A model generated the notes under the pieces. It was not told the DNA's origin, ran no database searches, and saw nothing but the letters and a program-made list of their open reading frames with translations. A stretch of 64,000 nt of DNA, from contig NZ_AXAS01000007.1 of the NCBI RefSeq assembly GCF_000472925.1, positions 171,485-235,484 on the forward strand, read 5' to 3'. Both the position numbers and the translations under genes were made by a program. Of this stretch, positions 8,330-17,414 are shown piece after piece. Position 1 is the first letter of the stretch; each line of letters begins with the position of its first letter. The stretch comes from Bradyrhizobium sp. Ec3.3 (lineage in GTDB: Bacteria > Pseudomonadota > Alphaproteobacteria > Rhizobiales > Xanthobacteraceae).

Positions 8330-9844
8330 TCAGGCCAGCTGCCTGAGGATTCGCCGAGCGATCCGCAGCGCGTTGGCCTGAATGGTGAAGGTCGGGTTGA
8401 CGCCGCCGGGATATGGGAAGAACCCGCCGTCCGCGACATAGAGATTGTCGATATCGTGCACGCGACCCCAGCGGTCGACTACGGATTCCTTTGGATCAAC
8501 CCCCGCTCGACAGCCGCCATGCAGATGGCCGCTACCGAACTGATAGTTGGAATCCTCGTAATCGATCTCTTTCACGCCTGCCTCGGTCAGCACGTCCGAT
8601 GCGCGTTGGGACAAATAGCCGAGACGGCGCTTGTCGAGCGGATGGGTGCGGTATTCAAGAATGATGTTGGGCAGACCGAGCCGATCGCGACTGTTGGCCA
8701 GTCGAACGGCGTTGCTGCGCATGGGCTGATCGGCCGCCAGGAAATGCACTCTTAGCGGCACCTGTCGCTCGCCGGCCGCCCGATCTGCTGGACTGGCTTC
8801 GTAAATAAGTCCGCCGAGGCCAGAGGGCGCATCACTGTCGAGATAGTGATCGGTCATCGCAACAGTGGAGAGCGGTCCGCCGGACGAATGTAAAGGCAGC
8901 CGATTCATTGTGATGGTCCCAGAGACGTAGCCGCTGATCTTGAAACAGATGCCCCTGCCGACCATGCCCGTGGTGTTGCCGATGCCGTTGGGGGCCGCTC
9001 GCTGCACTGAGCGTAGCAGCAAGGCGGCAGATTGAATCGCGTTGCCAGCGAGCACCATGCAGCGGGCATGGATCCGTGCGCGTTGCCGGGTGACGGTGTC
9101 CAACCATTCGACCGTATCGGCGCGGCTGACGCTGCCAAGTTCGATATGCACAGCTTTGCTGCCCGAGCTGACCGACAGGGCGCCGGGTGGCAGGCAAACG
9201 TCGGTGAATGGTGCGTGCGCATCGGCACGCGCGCCGCTTGGACACGGGTGTTCGTTGCACGGGCCGCAGCGGTCACAGGCCGGCCGGCCGCGGTAGGGGA
9301 CCGAGTTGATCGCCAGCGGGGTCGGGAACGGCTGCCGGCCCAGGCGTCCGCCCGCCGTAGCGATCAATCCGCCCTGCAAGCTATATCTGTGCGGTGGCAG
9401 CACGGCGGGATCACTGGGCGGTTCGAGTGGATCCGCGCCAGCCAACCTAGCGACCCCCATCCGATGTTCGAGCTCCTCGTAATAGGGGCGCAGTTCGCCG
9501 TAGTCGATGGGCCAGACCGGGTCGAGCGCGTCGGGGGCGACATGCGTTCGTGCGTCGAAATCAACCTTGCGATATCGGAAAGCGATGCCGGCGTAGAGTG
9601 TCATTCCACCACCGAGCGTCGACACGGTCCACGGCCAGCCGATCGGCCTCAATGTACCGGTCGGGGAGCGCACCAGGGCGGCGTCAATACCATTTTGGAC
9701 CGTCGCCAGTGAGGCGCCAGTGGGAAGCTTCAAGCCCGCTTCGAGGACGTGTACCCGGAATCCGTTTCTGGCGATCTCGTGGGCGACGATCGAGCCGCTG
9801 GCACCACTGCCGACTACACAAACGTCAACGGCGTTGGACGTCAT
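8330..9844 (-). CDS. GMC-family FAD oxidoreductase
   Basis: The protein of about 504 residues starts with an FAD Rossmann motif (VCVVGSGASGSIVAHE). It ends with the GMC C-terminal block containing GSGHLHGGCRAG and GVNPTFTIQANALR, which hold the catalytic histidine and asparagine region. A cysteine-rich segment (CDRCGPCNEHPC) lies in the middle, as in membrane-associated alcohol and sugar-acid dehydrogenases. It would oxidise an alcohol to an aldehyde or ketone, which could supply the carbonyl substrate for the adjacent PLP enzyme. I chose the ATG at 9844 so that the Rossmann motif is near the N-terminus. It is the first gene of the operon. Confidence 0.8.
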   Translation of the reverse strand: MTSNAVDVCVVGSGASGSIVAHEIARNGFRVHVLEAGLKLPTGASLATVQNGIDAALVRSPTGTLRPIGWPWTVSTLGGGMTLYAGIAFRYRKVDFDARTHVAPDALDPVWPIDYGELRPYYEELEHRMGVARLAGADPLEPPSDPAVLPPHRYSLQGGLIATAGGRLGRQPFPTPLAINSVPYRGRPACDRCGPCNEHPCPSGARADAHAPFTDVCLPPGALSVSSGSKAVHIELGSVSRADTVEWLDTVTRQRARIHARCMVLAGNAIQSAALLLRSVQRAAPNGIGNTTGMVGRGICFKISGYVSGTITMNRLPLHSSGGPLSTVAMTDHYLDSDAPSGLGGLIYEASPADRAAGERQVPLRVHFLAADQPMRSNAVRLANSRDRLGLPNIILEYRTHPLDKRRLGYLSQRASDVLTEAGVKEIDYEDSNYQFGSGHLHGGCRAGVDPKESVVDRWGRVHDIDNLYVADGGFFPYPGGVNPTFTIQANALRIARRILRQLA

Positions 9845-9984
9845 TGCCCCACCTATGGCAAGGGACATCGGCCATGCCTCATGGCAACGTGCCCATAAAG
9901 GACAGGTCAAGACGGCTAATGAGAGCTGTCAGCGCCAGCGTCGAACGTACGCCTAGTCAGACCGTCGCGACCTACTTTGAAAAT

Positions 9985-10019
9985 CCTACAATATGACGTT
10001 CCGTGCGATTCAAGTCCCT
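9985..10019 (+). promoter_or_regulatory. Copy 2 of a 35-bp semi-palindromic motif
   Basis: This copy aligns without gaps to the sites at 2376, 12503 and 56690. It lies about 140 bp upstream of the GMC oxidoreductase start. In the operon's direction the motif begins with TTGAATCG, the same orientation relative to the gene as for the exported-protein gene at 2447. A regulatory role is inferred. Confidence 0.45.
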
Positions 10020-10233
10020 TGAGCGCGCGCCCGCGTGAGCATGTTCAAATCCACCGAAGCAGCGAGCTAAGAACTTTGAATTTGAAAAAGAACGGTACCG
10101 CCAACCCTAAAGCACTTGGTCAATAGGGCGGGCGGCCAGCGGCGCTGAACGGCATCTCATTGTCGCTGGAATGGAAGCTCAACGAGAGTTGAGCACGGCC
10201 TTTGACACCTTCAGTACGGACGATCACGCAAGA

Positions 10234-10257
10234 GGTAGGCGGTAGGCGGTAGGCGGG
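10234..10257. repeat. Tandem 7-bp repeat (GGTAGGC) x3
   Basis: GGTAGGC is repeated three times without mismatch and is followed by GGGG. It lies in the gene-free stretch between the five-gene operon and the broken gamma-glutamylcyclotransferase gene. Confidence 0.7.
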
Positions 10258-10323
10258 GATATTGCACTGATTTGGGGCCGGTCCCCCGATCGCGGCTTAT
10301 GTCAATCGATGAGGCTCAGCGCC

Positions 10324-10831
10324 TCAGCGCGATGTGTCCGGTCGCGATTGCCGTTGGCGCAAGCCCCGTCGCGAGGTGCCATCATAACCCTTATTCGTCC
10401 TTGCCAATGCTGGTTCGTCCTTGCCAATGCTGGCCACGTATGACCCCGGCAAGCCGACCTTCCGCGCGATCGCCCGCAGGTCAGCTACGTAGCCCGGATC
10501 GGTCGTCCTGTCGTCCGGGATCGTTGGAAGATTGAAGCAAAGCGCCAGCTCTGCCGTGCCGTCGGCAAGTCGGGCGAGGACAGGCCCGGGTCGATAGGCT
10601 GCGACGCTCGGCTCTGAATAGAGCCGATCTAGTTCGGCATGGGTAAGAGTAGCGATTGTGCCGTAAAACCCGCCCCTTATGATAGGCCACCAACGTTGCA
10701 CGGTTTGATAGCCTCAGCGCAAACCGCTCGAGATAGGCCCTTCTGAAATCGGCCGGACGAAGACCTTTTGCCATCAAGCCTTCCGGGTCCATGAACAGGC
10801 CATAGAAGAAAACCGTCACTCGCTTTGCCAT
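10324..10831 (-). pseudogene. Gamma-glutamylcyclotransferase-like protein, frameshifted
   Basis: Two overlapping frames together give one protein of the gamma-glutamylcyclotransferase/AIG2-like fold. The N-terminal part (VTVFFYGLFMDPEGLM) lies in the frame from 10831. The remainder (FYGTIATLTHAELDRLYSEP) lies in the frame ending at 10324. The shift falls near 10670-10690. A second lesion near the 3' end is a perfect 20-bp tandem duplication at 10393-10432. The gene is almost certainly inactive. Confidence 0.75.
10393..10432. repeat. Perfect 20-bp tandem duplication
   Basis: The unit TTCGTCCTTGCCAATGCTGG occurs twice head to tail inside the broken gamma-glutamylcyclotransferase gene. Because 20 is not a multiple of three, the duplication shifts the frame. 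Confidence 0.95.
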
Positions 10832-11178
10832 CGAGAGATTCTACCCGTTCCGAAAACCGATCGGCGCATTTGGCTCGTCCCGGACGCCCTTGTGGAAACT
10901 CGGTCATTGCCTGGCTGTTAGAGTGCCCGTGCTGAAAAGTCCGCATGCCGAATGCATGCGCGTCGATTAGCCTCAAAAGATTGGGTGAGCGCTTGCAGAG
11001 TAAAAATCTTTCGCCCACGAACGTCGTGACCGATGACCTGATGAATTTGGCCTCAGCTGTTGACACGCACGAGCCAGAACGGTCCAAACAGAGCAGCTTC
11101 GTCGGGCGGAATCTCGCCTTGAGCGACGCGCTTTCGCGGCAGTTGTGCGCCAGGGCAGGGCGTCGATCCCCTCACAAA
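10832..11178. other. Intergenic, no gene recognised
   Basis: Open frames exist on both strands here, but none has recognisable motifs or a convincing start. The 3' end of the radical SAM gene lies just beyond. Confidence 0.35.
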
Positions 11179-12045
11179 TCAGCATGCCGATGCCGTTGGC
11201 TTAGCGAATTCACATATCCGGCAGAGAAGAAAACCGTCCTCCCCGTTCATGCGATCGACAATCTTGCGAAAAGTCGGTCCTTTGAAGAGATCTTGATATT
11301 CATCGCGGAGGAGATTGCCCAGGATGTGGCGTCGCTCAAAATCCATGCAGCAGAGGGTGACGTCGCCGTTTGGGAGAAGAACATTACGATGTTCTCGTTC
11401 GTCGACACATGTTAGTGCCCCGGCGATCGGCTGTCGTGCCTCAACGATCTTTGGATCGACGCTTCCGCCCCTGCTGCTCAGCGGACGCGAACGAACCAGC
11501 GCTTCCTCGGGGATTATGTCGACAAGCTCGGGATGAACCTCACCCATGACTATGAACAGCATCGATGGAATGTCTGCGTCGACCAGTTGACGCATCAAAT
11601 CGACATACTTGCGCCTGACCAGGCGACTGTTCATGTAGGTGCCGTCATCAAACACGTGCACCAGGAAAACTCGGAATTGCAGCGCTTGCAAGCGTCGTAG
11701 ATTCCGTTCGTTCATTCCTGCGAGTGTCGTGAAAATCCGGATGCCATGGCCAGCTGCGTAGGCATGCTCAACCATTTCGGTGCAAGCCGGATTGAGCCAG
11801 GGCTCTGAGTACCCGGCAAAGCTGATGTCGACAGCTGCCGGTACGTGCGAAAGGCACCTCTTGAAATCTTCGAGACGAAGATGCTTTGCGCGGGACACGG
11901 CTCTTTGCCGTTCGGCGAACTTGTCCTGAGGACAATAAGAACATCCGACGACGCAGCCCGTTGTCGTCGTTATCTCCAAGACCCTGCCGCCAAGAGGGAT
12001 TGCAGCGCGCAGGTCCTGTATATTCTCCGGGTATGATTCAACCAT
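11179..12045 (-). CDS. Radical SAM/SPASM-type protein
   Basis: The 288-residue protein has the radical SAM cluster motif as CVVGCSYC near residue 27 and a C-terminal cysteine set in LPNGDVTLCCMDF and LLCRICEFAK, as in SPASM/twitch domains that hold an extra iron-sulfur cluster. Such enzymes start radical chemistry on peptides or small molecules, often maturing ribosomally made peptides. The ATG at 12045 is supported by a GGAG ribosome site 9-12 bases upstream. No recognised maturation partner is adjacent, though a 65-codon frame lies about 135 bp upstream on the same strand. The substrate is unknown. Confidence 0.75.
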   Translation of the reverse strand: MVESYPENIQDLRAAIPLGGRVLEITTTTGCVVGCSYCPQDKFAERQRAVSRAKHLRLEDFKRCLSHVPAAVDISFAGYSEPWLNPACTEMVEHAYAAGHGIRIFTTLAGMNERNLRRLQALQFRVFLVHVFDDGTYMNSRLVRRKYVDLMRQLVDADIPSMLFIVMGEVHPELVDIIPEEALVRSRPLSSRGGSVDPKIVEARQPIAGALTCVDEREHRNVLLPNGDVTLCCMDFERRHILGNLLRDEYQDLFKGPTFRKIVDRMNGEDGFLLCRICEFAKPTASAC

Positions 12046-12180
12046 TTGCAGGGTTCTCCGGAATGGCCGGAACAAAGAGCGTTCCGACGCAGGACCGCCG
12101 ATTTGCGTTCTTCATGTTTACTCATGCATGTTCTCGGTCGTGCATGTTCTCGGATGACTGGGCGATAAAGGCGACACAGC

Positions 12181-12378
12181 TCACGACGAAATGATGGTTG
12201 GATCGAGATATCCCACCTCGTGCGGCTTTCCTCCCGCCCATCCAGTTGAAGTCCCGGCAGGGGCACGGATCTGCCGGAGCAAGCGCGCCGAGCCCGGGAC
12301 CAACTCAATGTCGATATTTCTGCGAGTTCGGTAACCGCCGGCGCAAAATCCACCCCCCAATACGCCGGCATTGGTCAT
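12181..12378 (-). CDS. Possible small peptide upstream of the radical SAM gene
   Basis: A 65-codon frame beginning MTNAGVLGGGFCAGGYRTRR, preceded by GAGAG at ribosome-site distance. It is glycine-rich at its start and lies on the same strand just upstream of the radical SAM/SPASM gene, where a peptide substrate would be expected. There is no family match that I know of, and the frame could be chance. It is listed only because of its position. Confidence 0.2.
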   Translation of the reverse strand: MTNAGVLGGGFCAGGYRTRRNIDIELVPGSARLLRQIRAPAGTSTGWAGGKPHEVGYLDPTIISS

Positions 12379-12502
12379 TGTTCTCTCAGGTCTCTCACCT
12401 CTTGCGAAAGAAGTTGGCCATACCATTGAAGCTCGCACCAGTGGGCAGTCAATCGGCTGAATTGTCACAACCAGTGTTGGTCCGGGTTCATGCGATTAAG
12501 AT

Positions 12503-12537
12503 CGTACAATGTAACGTCACGTACGATTCAAGCTCTC
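12503..12537 (+). promoter_or_regulatory. Copy 3 of a 35-bp semi-palindromic motif
   Basis: This is the most symmetric copy: perfect arms TCGTAC and GTACGA flank a 13-bp spacer and are followed by TTCAAGC. It lies about 460 bp upstream of the radical SAM gene and about 640 bp before nopT. The arm spacing of about two helical turns is what a dimeric regulator would need. Confidence 0.5.
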
Positions 12538-13070
12538 TCGAAAGGAGCGGAATCGAACGAGCACTCGATCCATTAAACCTGACTACTTAGCCGTTGGTAT
12601 GGCGCTCGACAACGATGAATGGACCCTGGTGGGCCTGATTGCATCTTCTGGACTGAACCTTAATCCGGTGATGAGACGACCCTTGCAGGTGTGAGACTTC
12701 ATGCACCTATCAGCGTGCGCAATTGCGAGACTTCGCGCGCATCAACAGGCCCTTCGTCATTCTTCCGGCTCCCGCTAGCTTGCTCGCCGAAGAAACAGCG
12801 GACGATCCGCTTCAAATCGACACGAAAAGACAGTGCTTTCTTTCTATCTACGATCCATCGCGAACCTGTTTTGCCATCGCTTGACTGCAAGCACCTATCG
12901 AGATCCCAGGGATCGTCTGCCTGACATGGACCGCCATCACCGCGGGTCGCGCTCGCCGCCTGAATACGCTGCTGTCCCCGTCCAAGCTCCGTCGGATGCC
13001 CGGTCGCGCGACGATACCCTGCTTCATGCTCTGTCTTCGTCATGCTCTGTTAAGCTGAGCAACGCCTGCC
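12538..13070. other. Intergenic, no gene recognised
   Basis: Short frames only. Nothing recognised between the semi-palindromic motif and the tts box of nopT. Confidence 0.35.
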
Positions 13071-13093
13071 CGTCAGCTTGGGATCAGCTTGTC
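13071..13093 (+). promoter_or_regulatory. tts box of nopT
   Basis: CGTCAGCTTGGGATCAGCTT matches the TtsI-binding consensus (GTCAGCTTnTCGnnAGCT) with a degenerate centre. It is about 80 bp upstream of nopT and in the same orientation. Confidence 0.8.
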
Positions 13094-13173
13094 TGAGTAT
13101 CATCCGCAGCCGGACCTAAGCAGCCTGAGTTCTCTGCAAAGAGACTTGACGCCGAAGGGAAGCGAAAATCGCC

Positions 13174-14091
13174 ATGCACAATCGAATCAGTGGCCCATCC
13201 ACATTCCTCAACCATGCTCACGAGCTGGCTCCGTCGATGGACAGCGACCGCTTTCGGCAAACATTGGCGGGCATGTCGTCCCGATCGGTGCCAGATCCCC
13301 ATGCAACTTTGTCTTCGGCGCCAACACGGCCGTATTCGCTCGTTTCCCAACCTCCTGTCATGGAATTCGAAAGGCTACCATTTGGCAGAAACAGGCAAAA
13401 TCTCACCTCGCGGAGGAGGCTGCCACCTGGGGAGTTGCCCGACAAAATGGGGTGCTGCGTCAGCACGCCACAGGCCATGGATCCACATGATCCCGGTTCA
13501 TCCTCTACGGCGAGGCCGATCACCCCCCTGTTTGACTACAGAACGGCCGAATTGCACGAGGCAAATGTAGACGGCATCTGCGTCGGGTTGACTGCGGAGT
13601 GGTTCCGCAATCTCCACAACAGCCCATCAACTCGAATGAGTGCGCTAGCACCCGGATCGCAAACGCACTATTCAGCGGCTGAGCGGCAGGAGGAGTATCA
13701 AGACGGCAAGGACCAGTTGCGACTCGAGGGATTAGGAGAGTCTCAGGCAGACTTAGAGGCACAAAACAGCATGTTTCGGCGAGCAGGTCTGAAACCATCC
13801 GGAAAGGAGAAGGTCTACCAATTCGGCGAGCATTCGAGCGTCTCGCGCATGCTTGGGAAGATCACCAACGACGGATCGGAGTATTTGCTCACTTTGTATT
13901 TCGCCGAAGGAGGTTCACACACAGTTGCAACAGCGGCGCAGGGTGGAAGAACCACACTCTTTGATCCTAACTATGGAGAATTTACTGTTCAGTCAGAGGA
14001 GATGGAGGATTTGTTCCAAAGCCTCGCCAATCGTTACAGGGACCCCAACGGGCGGCATTTGTCGTCAATCACCACACAGAAGATGGAGTGA
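13174..14091 (+). CDS. nopT: NopT effector, YopT/AvrPphB-type cysteine protease
   Basis: The 305-residue protein is a family C58 cysteine protease delivered by the T3SS into host cells. The catalytic triad is visible as Cys136 (DGICVGLTAEW), His249 (GGSHTVAT) and Asp264 (LFDPNYGEF). Upstream, residues 90-95 read DKM-GCC. By analogy with NopT and AvrPphB, self-cleavage after Met92 would expose Gly93 for myristoylation and Cys94/Cys95 for palmitoylation, anchoring the protease to host membranes. A tts box lies about 80 bp upstream. The first 90 residues are low complexity and would contain the secretion signal. The gene appears intact. Confidence 0.92.
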   Translation: MHNRISGPSTFLNHAHELAPSMDSDRFRQTLAGMSSRSVPDPHATLSSAPTRPYSLVSQPPVMEFERLPFGRNRQNLTSRRRLPPGELPDKMGCCVSTPQAMDPHDPGSSSTARPITPLFDYRTAELHEANVDGICVGLTAEWFRNLHNSPSTRMSALAPGSQTHYSAAERQEEYQDGKDQLRLEGLGESQADLEAQNSMFRRAGLKPSGKEKVYQFGEHSSVSRMLGKITNDGSEYLLTLYFAEGGSHTVATAAQGGRTTLFDPNYGEFTVQSEEMEDLFQSLANRYRDPNGRHLSSITTQKME

Positions 14092-14375
14092 GTCTGGCCT
14101 GCAAGCTTGTGGCATGTTCCGCGCGGTGGCAACCACGGCACAGCCTCGTTCCGCCAAAAATGCGGCAGTCGACTACGTGCGTACATCACGGCTGCCGGTT
14201 GCGGAAGGCCGAAGCCTAGGCGTTGGGTGAGAGGCGGCGCTGGCTGCGAGCTTGAGCGGTGCGATTGGGGATAGCCGGTACGGGCGATTATGAGTGTGCG
14301 CGGGTGACCTCGTGGCAGAGGACACGTCGGCTGTCATTGTTGCCCGGCGCCTTTGTGCCCTGCCGAGCTGAGGCG

Positions 14376-14413
14376 CCCACGCGTGGGGTCCTTTCCACGC
14401 GTGGGTTCCTTTT
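14376..14413 (+). terminator. Rho-independent terminator downstream of nopT
   Basis: A perfect 11-bp inverted repeat (CCCACGCGTGG and CCACGCGTGGG, 8-base loop) is followed by TTCCTTTT. It lies about 285 bp after the nopT stop codon in nopT's direction. Confidence 0.65.
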
Positions 14414-14519
14414 GGGCGTCGTTACTTTCCATTGGGCAGTGAAGTGCTCAGCTGGCTCGGCCTAGAAAGCGATCAACATCTCGTCGTCGCGCAGCCCGGA
14501 GGTTGTAAGCGTATTGCGG

Positions 14520-14852
14520 CTATGCGTCGGCTACCCTTCTGTTGCGGATGTCCGGACTGCAATTCCATGGCGGGGTCATGTGGCCGATCACGGCTCGATG
14601 GGCTGAGCGGCGCCTGAGCTCGCGCTTGCCCTCGTCGGACAAGTGGAGAGGTGCTTGAGCAGCAGCCCGATGACGAACCGTCTCTCGATCCCCCGGCCGG
14701 CCCTTCTGGCCGTAGACGGTGCGATCTCGCGATCGACCCAGTCCCAGTCGGTCTTGCCGCCAAGCTGCGCCGGCACACGCTTGATATCGATAGTCTGATG
14801 CAACCTGCCCCGACCGCCTTCCAATCGTCTTCGGTTGCTTCGGTCGCATCAC
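14520..14852 (-). pseudogene. IS5-type transposase remnant
   Basis: In two frames the minus strand reads like the N-terminus of an IS5-family transposase: TDWDWVDREIAP followed by GRGIERRFVIGLLLKHL, then LSDEG in another frame. Frameshifts separate the pieces and the catalytic part is missing, so this is a dead fragment. Confidence 0.65.
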
Positions 14853-15168
14853 TTCCGTTGCGACGACGGAATCACGATTGCTGATTCGAGGCTATCTTGA
14901 GAATGGACTCGCAGGCTTTCGAGGCGTCAACTCTCGAAAGCCCGCAATCTCAAACCCACCAGCGTGCCAAAAACCGAATCCCGCTCAGCGGTTTGCGCAC
15001 TTTTCCACGGACGACACATTATGCGAAGCCAAATCGATGCGCGGGATCTTGCATCGTCACGAGTGATAGTACCTGCCACTCGCCGGGGGCTCGCACCACC
15101 GCCGCTTAAACGACGAGATAGTAATCACGTTCAGGTGCGACCTCGTCGTTGCGACCCACGGGCAATAC

Positions 15169-16026
15169 TCAGCCCAAAGTAAGAGCGCGCTCAAGATACC
15201 AAGAAGGGTCATCGCCAGACGAGTCTGTCTCTATGCTTGCTTCACTCGAATTCGCCTCGACACCCGCTTCAGTATCGCTATCACCGCCTTCAGCCTTTGA
15301 AAGATACAGTGCAGGTTTGTCTGACCGCTGCCATTCATCGTCAGCGTTCTTCGTCCACTTTTCGGGATGCTGGGTCGGATCAAGCACCCAGTGATTGCCA
15401 CCCATATGAACAAACCCCATCTCCGCTAGACGGGGTTCCACGCCTGGCAAGGCAGGACGTGACATGACCAACGGCTGATCGCCGTCTTGCCGAAGTTGAT
15501 GTTCCAGCAAAATATCACCTGCGTTCTCGACAAGCGGATGGCTAAGCCGAAGATCTACAACGGACGTGAACTCATTGCGTCCGAATTGTCGCTGAAGCCG
15601 GTCCCCTCTAACGCGAACCCGGCCTCCTGCTCTTAGAAGCCCAACAGTTGTGTCCCCCAATCGATAGCGGAAAAAGTGCGCCTCCCTCTTAGGATTCTCT
15701 TGCGTGCTGGCGTAACCTCTCGCGACCATTGCCGCGCGCTCAGCTTTTGTGGATACAAAATCCGAGTACTCTTGTGGATTATCGGCGATGTGTTTGATGT
15801 CGTCGCTGAAAAATTCCCTCACTTCTCTGTCGAAGGTATCTCTTTCGATCTCCTCAATGGGTGGGGTGGAAACGAGAGAGTATGGCCGCGTGTTAGCCGA
15901 CGACGAGCTGCCTGGCTCCATGCCTGCAAGGGTTCCCTCAAAGCGCTGGCTATCGCCTGACTCCTCTGATTCATCAGTCCGGCTAGCGCCTGCGGATTGG
16001 CTGGTTGAAATGCTGTGGCCATACAT
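15169..16026 (-). CDS. NopP-like type III effector (paralogue)
   Basis: The 285-residue protein shares its whole layout with the NopP-like protein at 41539. Shared blocks include RPYSLVSTPPIEE, DDIKHIADNPQEYS, NAGDILLEHQLR and DPTQHPEKW. It differs by an acidic, serine-rich C-terminal tail. NopP proteins are phosphorylated effectors secreted by the rhizobial T3SS and can decide host compatibility. The ATG at 16026 (MYGHS) matches the start of the paralogue and lies 85 bp after a tts box. The identity as NopP family rests on recalled family features and this pairwise likeness. Confidence 0.78.
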   Translation of the reverse strand: MYGHSISTSQSAGASRTDESEESGDSQRFEGTLAGMEPGSSSSANTRPYSLVSTPPIEEIERDTFDREVREFFSDDIKHIADNPQEYSDFVSTKAERAAMVARGYASTQENPKREAHFFRYRLGDTTVGLLRAGGRVRVRGDRLQRQFGRNEFTSVVDLRLSHPLVENAGDILLEHQLRQDGDQPLVMSRPALPGVEPRLAEMGFVHMGGNHWVLDPTQHPEKWTKNADDEWQRSDKPALYLSKAEGGDSDTEAGVEANSSEASIETDSSGDDPSWYLERALTLG

Positions 16027-16110
16027 CAGATTCTCGCTCCTATTGGCAGATTTGTTACTACGGAGCTCTTGGGAGCTCATGCCGTTCAAGCTTCGTGGAC
16101 CACATACAAC

Positions 16111-16133
16111 CTCCAGCTGACTGTAATCTGACA
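16111..16133 (-). promoter_or_regulatory. tts box of the nopP-like paralogue
   Basis: On the minus strand the sequence reads TGTCAGATTACAGTCAGCTG, matching the outer GTCAG and AGCT blocks of the tts box. It resembles the box of the other nopP gene (41437) in having a second GTCAGCTG half. It is 85 bp upstream of the start codon. Confidence 0.7.
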
Positions 16134-16149
16134 CACGCAGACGTCACGC

Positions 16150-16750
16150 ATCTGTCCCCGCAGTTGGCGGACCAGGCTATCGCGATCGTGGCAACACGCC
16201 CGACTCGAGCATCTCCCGTCATCAGCGAGTGTAAGATCGCCAAGAACGCGATGATGATATCATCACCGGCAATACGAGTAGGCTTGGACGCAATCGAGTT
16301 TTTGACGTCACGCCCGTCCCAATCACGCAAGCGTACCGTTGCTTGTTCGTTACGCTCGAGTCTGAGCGGAGGGTGTGTCGCATGGCAGCCGATGAACCAG
16401 CCCGACCGACCGCCCAACGACGTAGATCTGCTCCATCAGATCTGCGTTACTTATTGAGCCGTCGTTCCGAACCGCCCCGTTGACCAAGACAGCACATGTC
16501 CAGGTTGACGTTTGGCGAACCTCAGGGGCCATCCGCTGCATGACAGAGCTGAACAGTTGGCCGCCTGGTCCAGCAGGATTGCGCATCCATCCATGCCCTC
16601 AGGGCTCTCGGCTCTGGATTCTGAGATGTTCGACGTTCCAAGCCGATCAATGCCGGTCAATCTGCGCGCCGGCTCGAAACCTCTGACGGAGTGACAGGTG
16701 CATCAACTGGCGATTGCCGCGCACGATCGGCGGCTTGAACAGTACCCGCT
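16150..16750. other. No intact gene recognised; possible decayed gene
   Basis: Several overlapping minus-strand frames (for example 16058-16417 and 16350-16586) contain protein-like stretches such as IAGDDIIIAFLAILHSLMTG, but they are broken between frames and match no family I know. A degraded gene is possible. Confidence 0.3.
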
Positions 16751-16755
16751 GCAGA

Positions 16756-17270
16756 TCATGTTAGTTCAAGGACCATATACTTTGCCCGTGCATCATAGCT
16801 TGCGAGCTTCTGGTTCAAATCCGCGTCATCGAGCGTCCGGAACCCGTGCCTCTCCCAGAACTTCGCTGAATTGCTGACAGCGACCAGCGAGAGGTTGGGA
16901 AAGCCGGCCTTTGTCGCGTATCTGACCAGCTTAAGCACGACCTCGGACGCCGCACCGTTGCCGCGCGCTTCCGGCAACAACGCGATGTCGTGAATATAAT
17001 AGGTCGATGCAGGCTCGGGCACGGCGCCCACAAGCACATTCAGCGCGGGAGGCTTCTTGAAGTGCCAAGGATGGCTGACGATATAGCCGGCCAGGCCGCC
17101 CCGCGGGCGCTCAAGCACAAAACATCCCTCAGCGTACAGCTCCAGCCGCTCGGAGAAAACGACCTCATCCTCGAGAAAACGACCTCATCCTCTGGGTAGT
17201 TTAGGTGGACGCGATCTGCGATGGCGCGAACTTCAGGAAGATGGTCGGGCTCCATCGCTCGCCACGGCAT
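16756..17270 (-). pseudogene. GNAT acetyltransferase broken by a 20-bp tandem duplication
   Basis: The frame from 17270 gives the N-terminal part (MPWRAMEPDHLPEVRAIADR), and the frame ending at 16756 gives the rest, with the acetyl-CoA site in LLPEARGNGAASEVV and a YYIHDIALLPEARG strand-helix. The break is exactly a 20-bp tandem duplication (17153-17192). Removing one copy restores a single reading frame across the junction (EDEVVFSERLELYAEG). The lesion looks recent because the rest of the gene is intact. Confidence 0.9.
17153..17192. repeat. Perfect 20-bp tandem duplication inside the GNAT gene
   Basis: GAGAAAACGACCTCATCCTC occurs twice head to tail and shifts the frame by +2. It is the same length as the duplication in the broken gene at 10324. 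Confidence 0.97.
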
Positions 17271-17414
17271 GCAAAAGTACTTTCAATGAACCTTCCAATC
17301 TTTAGACAACCACTAGCACCAAATTCCTGTCCAGGACAGACCGGGTCCGGCGCTAAGCTACTCAAACCGTGTAGCAACTGTGTTCTCTTCTCGCGCGATT
17401 GGGGCCGCGTCGAA

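Noticed and set aside
10945..11415. A 156-codon plus-strand frame
   Set aside because: Its second half is antisense to the radical SAM gene and the first half shows no motif or convincing start.
12127..12156. Repeated GCATGTTCTCGG near the radical SAM start
   Set aside because: Two imperfect copies 16 bp apart without symmetry; too little to call a regulatory site.
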